The notes under the pieces were generated by a model. It worked only from the letters and a program-made list of their open reading frames with translations, ran no database searches and was not told where the DNA came from. From positions 1 through 64,000 of the forward strand of contig OY751487.1 of assembly GCA_963565915.1 (NCBI GenBank): DNA of 64,000 nt. Direction: 5' to 3'. A program made the translations under genes and the position numbers. Shown here piece after piece: positions 56,201 to 64,000 of the stretch (the first letter of the stretch is position 1; the number at the start of each line of letters is the position of its first letter). The DNA is from Entoloma clypeatum (Eukaryota > Basidiomycota > Agaricomycetes > Agaricales > Entolomataceae).

Positions 56201-57712
56201 TGTTCCGGAAGGTCGCTTACGGGGATCGTCTTATTCCAGACGAGCTGTGGGAAGACTCTGAGCGTAAGCCTAAAATTGTCCATTATTTTATTGTTGGGGT
56301 CAAAACCCGTGAGTGGCTCGCTCGTCTTCGTGCTCAACAAACCATGTACAGGTTGGTTGAGGCACCCCACTCCTTCATTGGATAACCATAGTTATAGTCA
56401 GTATGTATTTCCAACTTCTGTATATGTAACATTAGGTCTCCGTTGAATTAACTCATCGCCTGTCTGATTCGAGTTGAGCCCTTGTCCACCGCGGAGTCAT
56501 CCAGCGGTTTTCTTCTCAACCGGTCATTCGTTCAACCGTTAGGCAAAACGTTGCCAGCACACGTGATATCATCCGAGGTCCGAGCCGACGCGTAGACCTC
56601 CGTCAATAAACAATGCAGGTGTGGGACTTTGTCCTTTTGCCTCCTTTTGCTTCCGTCTATCACTTTGTCGAGTTTCGTTCGACACAGTGGGTAAGTCGGG
56701 TCTTATTTCATTTGATTCATCTAATTCGTTTGAACCTTTCCAGGTCCATGAAGACTTCGAACCACGGATCGTCAAGACTGTTCGAGTAAGTCATTTCAGA
56801 TTCTAAACGGTGAGTCTTTCCTTTGCATCAATGCAACTGTTTACGGGTATGCTGGTTTTTCGTGCATAGATCGTTTATTCAACACGATCGTCGACTTCAC
56901 CGACTCCGTCCGGTTCTGGATTCTGGATTCAGGAAAGACATGCTGTCTTTCCTAACGGCCTGACCTGGTGTCGGTCGTTCCCGTTCCGCTATGGTTTCCA
57001 TTTTGTTCATCGATATCAAGATCAAGAAAACCTCGTCGAGTGCAAGCCTTTTCCAAGCGATGTTTCATCCCGGCGGTACAATTTTCAACCATCTCGATGC
57101 CGTTCAACACGTTCGGTCAAAATCGCAAAATTTTGTTAACTACCAGCCGTTCCCAGTGACATTTCATTCATTTGAGGTAAGTCTCCATCTTGTTCATGAG
57201 CCGGCGATTACCTGATACTGGCGTAGGGGGGCAACGGAAGGTCCGTTACTCGTGTATCCCTCCCCTCAGGCAATAAGATTTGACTCCCTGAGTCAAGGTC
57301 TTTCATTTCCAGCTCACCGAGGTCCAATTCCGACGCCGGTTCCAAATGACGACACCTGGCGTGTCCCGGCAGCAAGTCCGAGACGAGGCATATCCCACCG
57401 AGATATCGGGCACTTAAATTTTTAAGGCGATACAAGGCTTTTTGACATCGCGGGTGAGGTCTGTCTCACTTGCCCTCCTTTCCTTGGTCGAATCTAACAG
57501 TTCCTTTTCTTTTCAAATGGTCCGCAGGAGCGTTTCCGAGTCACAGATATCACTGGCGGAGTGGAACTCCTGCGACGGATAAGTCATTTCCTAAGTATTG
57601 GTAGCTTTTGCATGGTTGTTCTAGATACCACAGGCGTAATGTAGCATCGTGTTCTCTTATCGTCGCTGGCTAGCCGTGTAAGTGCCGGAACTAGGATAAC
57701 AAGGTTAGGCAT
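53278..57712. other. Non-coding, repeat-rich stretch, probably retroelement LTR/UTR debris
   Basis: Few coding signs. At least two blocks are repeated: the region around TGTCTTTCCTAACGGCTTGA (near 55570) recurs near 56943, and a GATGAAAACTTC...GGATCGTCAAGA block (near 54938) recurs near 56748. The T-rich run at 55765-55785 (TTTTTATTTT) is low complexity. It lies 3' of the minus-strand gypsy element, where its 3' LTR would be. Confidence 0.4.
56010..56385 (+). pseudogene. Unidentified small ORF with a frameshift in a G run
   Basis: MSSDISVVTVQVQPPASKF runs to PPATRGA at the GGGGGG near 56088. A shift of one base opens the continuing frame MWCTTNNRFFKDLEHDLVDY ... RKVAYGDRLIPDELWED ... HYFIVGVKTREWLARL to the stop at 56385. 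Composition is protein-like but I do not recognise it. It may be a retroelement remnant. Confidence 0.35.
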
Positions 57713-59314
57713 TCAATCCGCCTCGTTACCCAAGTCTAGGCCATCGTCTATGTGAGCTTCAGTATTGTCTAGTGGAACATGTGCAACGTTCTCAAACCAG
57801 ATGTCCGGCTGAGACTTTCCTGTCTCACCAGACTCTCTCAACTCATCCAAGGTTTTCTTAGCAACATCGACGAAGTCTTCAATTCCTCCAGGTAATTCTA
57901 TTTCATGTCGTGCAAAGTATGGAACGAGTCTAAAGGCCCCAATCTTTTCGTGCCAGACCGAACCGTCAAGTTCGGCGACAATATACGCTCCTCCTTTGTT
58001 TCGCATTACGACAACCATAGGTCCCAGGTATCTGGGCTTCATTTTCCGGTCCAAACTCATTTCCACGGCGGTGTTTCGGACTAGTACGAGAGCTCCCGGC
58101 TTAAAGTCATAGGCCTTAATTTTGTAGCGGTGATCTCGTTCATAACGACGTAAGTTCTCTAATTTCTGTGCAGAGACCTTTCGTCTAATGTTATCTATGT
58201 GGTCCTTGTGTTTAGCGAGTGCTCTCGCACGGTAACCGATTAATTCAGTGGTAGAAAGCTTCCCGTTTGGTAAGTCCACCAACCAGGTCGCTTCTACAAC
58301 ATCTAACGGCAAGGTAGGGTGCGATCCGGTCGTAATAAAGTAGGGCGAACAACCCAATCTTTTTCTAACCGTTATCCGGTCGGCCCACATTACCAAGACG
58401 AAGTACCAGTACCACTTGTGTACTTCTCCGGCGCATGCTTTCCAGAGCGCTTGCCTTACATCCCAGTGAGGTCTTTCAATTTTTCCATTTGCACGCGAAT
58501 TATAGGCTGATATCTGTATCCCTTTAATTCCGTACTTCTCTTCAAGCCAGGCCACTGCTTTCTTAAACGGGCCTCCATTATCGGTAACTATTTGTACGAT
58601 GCATCCCCATCGACAGATAATATCTTCGAATAACCATTGTCCTATCGATCTAGCGTTCTCGTTTCTTAGCGGGCGGCCCTCCATCCAACTAGAAAGGGCG
58701 CAACGGCCATGAACTATGTATCTGCAACCATTGGACGCCGGTGTCATATGCATTACGTCGACGTGGACGACTTGGAATAGTCCCGGTGTATGGGTCAACA
58801 TGGGTGGGATTCGTAACAGAGTCTTCTGCCGTTGTTGGCATACATGGCACGTCTTAACATACCAGTGTACGTCCCGTTCAAGTTCTGGCCACCAAAATCG
58901 TTCACTAACGAATTCTTTGGTAGCGAAAAACCCTTTATGTCCGAGATGGTCATGTAGTGATCTTAAGATATACATTCGGTGAGGCTTTTCTACCACGACC
59001 TTCAATTTTCCGTCTGGAGAGCATCGAAACAGCTTCTCATTTTCATCTAGATAGAACTGCTTGGCTCGCCTCACAAAATTTTCGAACTCGTTTTGACTAA
59101 GGTCTGGCGGTCGAGCGTGCGGGTCAATGAGCCACTGCTTGATCTTAGCAAGTTGAGTGTCTTGAGTCTTCGCCGTTTCAGTACGCCTAGACTCTTCATA
59201 TGGTTCACGCGTTTCGTCATCCATCTTTAGAGAGATGTCTGGTAACACCGCGGGACTCATGAAGTAAACCGTTTCATTAGATTTTTCGTTAAGTCCGAAA
59301 CGCTCCCAGTCGAT
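57713..59314 (-). pseudogene. Ty3/gypsy element 2 integrase
   Basis: HHCC finger in HLGHKGFFATKEFVSERFWW and CHVCQQRQK. Catalytic core: VDVMHMTPASNGCRYIV, VTDNGGPFKKAVAWL and SRANGKIERPHWDVRQALW. C-terminal RYLGPMVVVMRNKGGAYIV resembles a GPY/F module. No chromodomain is visible. The N-terminal part continues across the 119-bp insertion into 59434-59641. Confidence 0.84.
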
Positions 59315-59433
59315 CATCAGCAAATCAGACATGTGCTACAGAGTGCTACATAGCGCTCTGTAGCATACATCCCTGAGAATGTAGTGCCCTATAGTGCCCA
59401 TAGCAGCCATAGCACATGTCTGATTTGCTGATG
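59315..59433. mobile_element. 119-bp inverted-repeat element (MITE-like), copy 2
   Basis: Same ends (CATCAGCAAATCAGACATGT and complement) and same length as 34885-35003, flanked by AT on both sides. Removing it and one AT restores the gypsy frame DTDIDWERFG exactly. Confidence 0.87.
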
Positions 59434-61507
59434 ATGTCAGTATCTGCAGGTTCGAGGCGGTCCATCTCTCCCTTGGTAAGAAATGTGTCTTCCAACACGT
59501 TGCTCATAAATGACCGTACTTCTTCTACAGATATTTGATATCCTCCACGAGTATCAATCTCGTCCTTGAAATCTTCAAACTCAAGCGGAGAGTCATCCTC
59601 TGCATTCGGTACCTCATTTTCTAAGTCCGGGTATTCAAATTTTAAAGTTCATCAACCCAGTCTTTGTCTGGTGGATACTCGTCATCACCAGGTTGTGCAT
59701 CTCGGCGAGAGAGCCCATCCGCGGCAAAGGTTTTGCCGGGTATGTGTCTCAAGGTAAAGTGATACATGAGAATGTAATCAATCCATCTCATAATTGCGGC
59801 ATTAGGTCCCATGCTGGGATTCGATAACATTCCTTTTATGTATTTCGCGTCAGTTTCTACAATCAAGTTTCGACATCCCAGAAGCCAGTATTTCGCGGCT
59901 TCGAGTGCTCTGAATAGGCCAAACAACTCTCGTTTCGGTTGAGAGTAGCGGGCTTCACGATCGTTCAAGGTAATTGAGCCGAATCTCGCGAAGTATCGCT
60001 TCCGCTTATTTTCTGGGTCCTCCTGACAGATCCAAAAACCGACCGCCTTCCAAGAGGTGTCTACCCCGAGGATTACAGGTGCGTCGCTTGTATAATCTAG
60101 CGGCTTGATCGCTGGGCAGTTGATTAGTGCATCTTTCAGATCTTCCATTGATTTTTCTTGTGCCGGTCCCCATTCAAAGGGTACATTTGCCTTTAATAGA
60201 TCGTTCAAAGGTCTAGATAACTTCGCGAAATCTTTAATGAAGACACGGCAGGTACCACATGTTCCTAGGAACCCACGGACATTACTGACGTCTTTACAGG
60301 GTCCCCAGTTCATTATCGACTTGAACTTGTCGTACTCGGGCTTTCGGCCCTCATACGTACATCTGTGTCCTACCACGACGATTTCAGGTGCACAGACTAC
60401 TGATTTATATCCAGAGAACGTTCCGCCGCAGTACTTCACTCTTTGAAGGACACGGTTGACATTCTGCAAGTGTTCCCATACGAAACGGCGTATTCCTGGG
60501 TTCTCAGGAATTGTTTCATAGGTTCCGTCGGGCAGTTCGTACCTAGTCTTAGGTCCTTTGACTCCGACATCGTCAATATATGGGTCAGTGACATGGGGGG
60601 TCTCATCTTTCAAGATGTGAGACACGTCATCGTGGAATACAGGAACTGCGTTTGTCCAGCCCATAGGTAAGGTTACAAGCCTTTTCGCTCCAAATGGCGT
60701 TTGAAACGTTGTCAGGTCTCGCGATTCGGGGTGAAGCTTTCGTTCATCATAGCTGACGTAGAGGTCAAACATCCCTCCACAAGCTCGTCCAGCGAAGCCC
60801 TCCGCCAACTCTTCAGTAGCGGGCGGAAGACCAGAATGAGCTATGGTAACCTCATTCAACGGTTCTAGGCTATGTACGATCCTTAAACTCTTTCCATCTT
60901 TCTTTAGCACACAGAACCATCGTGATCGATAAGAGGAGTTGGAAGGTTCGTATACCCCCACGTCCATCTTTGACTTAATGATCCTACATACTTCGTCTTT
61001 TATTCCAGGTGGTATCGGTATATTTTTCAATACCCAGGGCTGATGCGGGACAACTGGGATTTTTATTGGTGGGAAGAAGTCCTCACGGAAACTTCCTCGC
61101 TCAACGTCGGTCCACGCGAAAGCCTCATTCTGCAACATCAAAAGGTGGTGTATTGCCCTCATTTCTTCCGGCCACAAGAACTCCTGATCATGAACACGGC
61201 CCATGTGTTCTTTGCGTTCTAGGGTATATCGCCCTGTGGGTGCGAAGTCCGGCAGATTTGGGTCAAGCTTCGGCATATCCGCTAAGGGGTCACCCTTAAT
61301 ATCTCGTATGATTCTGAATTCCTCCGGTAAAGTTCCCTTTACTGGTCTAATTTTCTGGTCGACTGGCTTATATTTCTTGCCAGCGAAAACTTCTCGTTCC
61401 GTGTTCAAGGTAGTTGCCTTTGATTCATAAGGCTTATAGGCGATAATTTCCGGTTCGTGATCTTTATTGAGCTGGATCAAGGTTGCTAACACTCCCCGGC
61501 TTTCCAC
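59434..61507 (-). pseudogene. Ty3/gypsy element 2 reverse transcriptase and RNase H
   Basis: RT: SRWFCVLKKDGKSLRIVHSL, GGMFDLYVSYDERKL, LVTLPMGWTNAVPVFHDDV and the catalytic YIDDV; connection SFRGFLGTCGTC-like (VRGFLGTCGTCRVFIKDFA). RNase H: ILGVDTSWKAVGFWI, EARYSQPKRELFGL and HIPGKTFAADGLSRR. The frame stops at a TAA (59642-59644); one base earlier the frame EYPDLENEVPNAEDD runs on to the 119-bp element. The RT frame overlaps the end of the upstream protease frame by about 20 bp in another frame. Confidence 0.85.
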
Positions 61508-62856
61508 CAGATCATCGAGTTGCGAAAACCCTGCTTTCCAGTCTTAGAATCACTCGGTGTTCTGCCTCGTTCGTAGGTTTCGACTTTAATTTCATCATTT
61601 GTGAGGGGACATTTTAGAATAAGCATTTGTCCTCCGTGTTCATCGTTCTTGTAGGTACTCCATGTAACGGCGTCAAAAGGTCGTCCGAGAAGTACCTTGT
61701 AGGGAGGCTCGGTGAAAACGTGCATTTGCAGGTAGACTGCGAGCTTTCCGAACTTAAATGGCACGTTCTTAGCTAAACCCAGGGACTTTTCGAACTGTCC
61801 GTTGGCGCCTTGCATATGGATCAAGATTTCCGGATCCCAGGTGAGTCCCAATCCTTTGGCAATTGCCTTCGAGATGGACACGATCTGAGACCCTTGGTCC
61901 AAGACGCTTTCTTCATGGGTCTTGTCATTTATCAAGGGGAAAACAGTCCTCAACGCGCACGATTCCTGTGCGACAAAGACTGGTTTCGGCTTCTCATTCG
62001 CGGACAAGGTGTTCAAGTATTGGACAACAGGATCCGAGACGACTACGGACCCTTTTGGTAAGCCTTGACTTGCATCGCATAGAACCGTATACGAGGCGGC
62101 TGACAGGTCTTTCACGTCCAGTAGATCGTCTAAGTCATTCGTTCAGGCATAGGTCTCCCAATACTTCAACGCTTCATCACTCATTGATTCAATCTGAGCG
62201 ACCATTTTCGGTTTGATGGGTACTCGTTTACTGGTCAGTAGTTTTCGTAAGGTCTCTCTCGTGCCTTTTACTGACTTCAACAGGGTTCCTAGTTTGACCG
62301 TTACATCCGCTTTCAAGATGTGATCCAGCAGGTCATCAAGTTCCAGGTCCTCTACCGGTGCACGAGTTTTATAGACTGGTACGTGCTTCCCCGGTTCCAT
62401 TCGTGTTCCGCGGATATCTTTGCCAGGTATATTGGAAGGTACCGTTTCAAGCTCCGGTACATTCCTGAATGGCAAGTCATGTTCTGAATCATCGGGTTCC
62501 TTTGATTCCTCAACGGTTCTGTCCAGTTTCTTCTTGGGTATCGAGTTCCGGGTATCTTTATTTGTTTCTTCTAAGTTCTCTGTATATCCACGATCATCTC
62601 CGCTCTCATGCAACTCCGTCGGCTCTTTTCGCTTTTGAGCACGAGTCGCAATCATTGAGCTCTGGGGAAACCCTTCTCGACGCCTTCTTGGTTCGTAGTC
62701 GAGAGGCTCATCATCTTCGCCAACATGCTCATAAATTCCATAGATTTCGGATCCATCGATGTTTGTGCAGGTGCGACAGTTGATACGTTCTGGGATGCTT
62801 GCGGGGCAACTGGCGCCGACATGTTCGATTGCCTGGGAGCCGTTATTGCTTTCCAC
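61486..62856 (-). pseudogene. Ty3/gypsy element 2 protease region
   Basis: The frame from 62856 runs through an acidic, charged linker, meets one TGA at 62143-62145 (CGA expected: YWETYA-stop-TND) and continues in frame. The protease-like segment has ESVLDQGSQIVSISKAIAKG and VLLGRPFDAVTW, where DQG replaces the usual D-S/T-G, as in a known subset of basidiomycete elements. It ends WWKAGEC. Confidence 0.72.
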
Positions 62857-64000
62857 ATATCTCGCTCCTCAGTAGCGCGTCGATTCTTTTCCTGCAGGTC
62901 CGCGATAAGTTCATCTCTTTTATCGCGGGTGTTTCGATTGGTCTGAAGTGTAACTAGGCCATTCGGAATCAAGTCAATGATTCCGTCCTCCGGAAGATCC
63001 TCAACGAAGAACTGTTTACGGTTCCTCCACTGATGGTCTACCCGGTCTTTGGGTGACAGGTTAGAGGGTTCCTTCGGCACAGTCTTGAAATCAACTTTTG
63101 TTCCATTGTCCAGAGTGTGGACTTTGCCTTCAGCAACGTCAGCGGCGAGGAATTCACAATGGGCGATATAATGTCCAGGACCCCAACAGTAATGGCATTG
63201 GTCTCGTCGTCCAGACGATCGGTTCGACGATCCTTGGTACGACTGATTACCAGGTCTCTCAGGGCGGTCACCGTCCTTATGCCACGTATTCAACAAGGTA
63301 TGGACAGTTTCGATCGACTTGGTGGTTTCCCCATGTCGCTGAGTGCTTTCCTTAGACATGTTGACAAGAACGTCGGTGTTCTTTGCCATCGACTCGTTCA
63401 AGTCCTCAAGAAGTTGTACCATGCGGTCGTTCGGACTCAGCAGGGTAGGTCCTTCAATGGGCCTTTGTAAAATCATATGCTGAGTTCTAGTAGGGGGCCT
63501 AGCCGTCGTTCCTGTAGTACTGACTGAGGTTCCGGAGGTACTACTGGCCGTGATCGTATTGTAACTTTCGGCTGATCGTACCAAGCCCTCCAAAACCTTA
63601 AGCAGAGTCTCGAATTCGATCGGGTCTGTATGATGACGTGGCGTCTTCTCTCGTTCTTTTCCAGACGACGAACTGACTCCTTTCAAAGACAGTTGGGAGA
63701 CCTGCCAAACCACAGTCCTCTTCAGTTCGGGGTCGAGACAGCTCAAAAACTTTGTAACTATTTCTCGGTTCGAAATGCAGCCACCGCTTACGAGCTTTCG
63801 TCCTTCATATTTGAAGCCTCTGATAAATTCTAACATAGCTGATAGGTTCTCAGTCGTTAGCGGTTTCGACTTAGCACACAGCTTGTCTAGACGCGCGACC
63901 GAGCCCTCAATACTATCGGTTGCTTCGGGGTAGTGGCTAACGAGTTCCTCTTTGAACTCGTCGTAGGAGTTACCAATCGGGTAAGCCTCCAAGACCGTCC
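62652..64000 (-). pseudogene. Ty3/gypsy element 2 gag, N-terminus outside window
   Basis: Open to the right edge. The gag core includes FLSCLDPELKRTVVWQVSQL; a zinc knuckle CHYCWGPGHYIAHC (CX2CX4HX4C) lies near residue 270 of the visible part, followed by VDHQWRNRKQFFVEDLPEDG. The frame ends at 62652, overlapping the protease frame from 62856, so a frameshift of one base occurs near 62690. Confidence 0.8.

Overview
This window looks like a subtelomeric to interior stretch of an Agaricomycete (Basidiomycota) chromosome. The genes carry many short introns (about 48-68 bp, GT..AG). The host genes are typical fungal ones: CFEM surface proteins, a Ser/Thr-rich single-pass membrane protein, the Hsp70 cofactor Ssz1 and a GID-complex ARMC8 homologue. 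The repeats are a fungal mix: a Penelope-like telomeric element, a LINE, Ty1/copia and Ty3/gypsy elements. No organism name can be read from the sequence alone.

Region 1 (1-9,443) is a telomere-type array. It starts with a long open frame for a Penelope-like reverse transcriptase without a GIY-YIG endonuclease (2-1606). A 5'-truncated second copy follows at 3467-3825. Around them lie ten non-coding units of 350-760 bp. Each has a well-formed type I hammerhead ribozyme about 70-120 nt before its 3' end, and each is separated from the next by short CCCTAA/CCCCTAA tracts. All insertions point the same way, with 3' ends abutting C-strand telomeric repeat and 5' ends variably truncated. This is what is expected if RNAs were reverse-transcribed onto exposed telomere ends, with the chromosome end lying to the left.

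Region 2 (9,444-34,430) is the gene-bearing part. It holds a Mid2-like membrane protein gene (minus, 4 exons); three CFEM genes (plus), two of them inside an approximately 2.8-3 kb tandem duplication and only the third with a GPI-type tail; a DEDD 3'-5' exonuclease pseudogene and an inverted fragment of it; and a basidiomycete hypothetical gene (minus, 3 exons). It also holds an 11-exon ARMC8/GID5 gene (plus) converging on a 5-exon SSZ1 gene (minus), and a degenerate tRNA-like sequence.

Region 3 (34,430-64,000) is nested retroelements. A deleted LINE is interrupted by a 119-bp inverted-repeat element and by a complete Ty1/copia element whose 309-bp LTRs differ at about three positions and which has a 5-bp target duplication. 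After the LINE poly(A) comes the 5' end of a second LINE copy, cut by a Ty3/gypsy element with a chromodomain but no RT core. Then come a 20-bp minisatellite, a second decayed copia element, about 4.4 kb of non-coding repeat-rich DNA, and a minus-strand Ty3/gypsy element (gag-PR-RT-RNH-INT) that runs off the right edge and carries a second copy of the 119-bp element. Nonsense codons in these retroelements are almost all TGA where the family would have CGA, a CpG-to-TpG mutation signature.

The most unusual content is the hammerhead-ribozyme array embedded in telomeric repeats, together with base-pairing segments that could compete with ribozyme folding.
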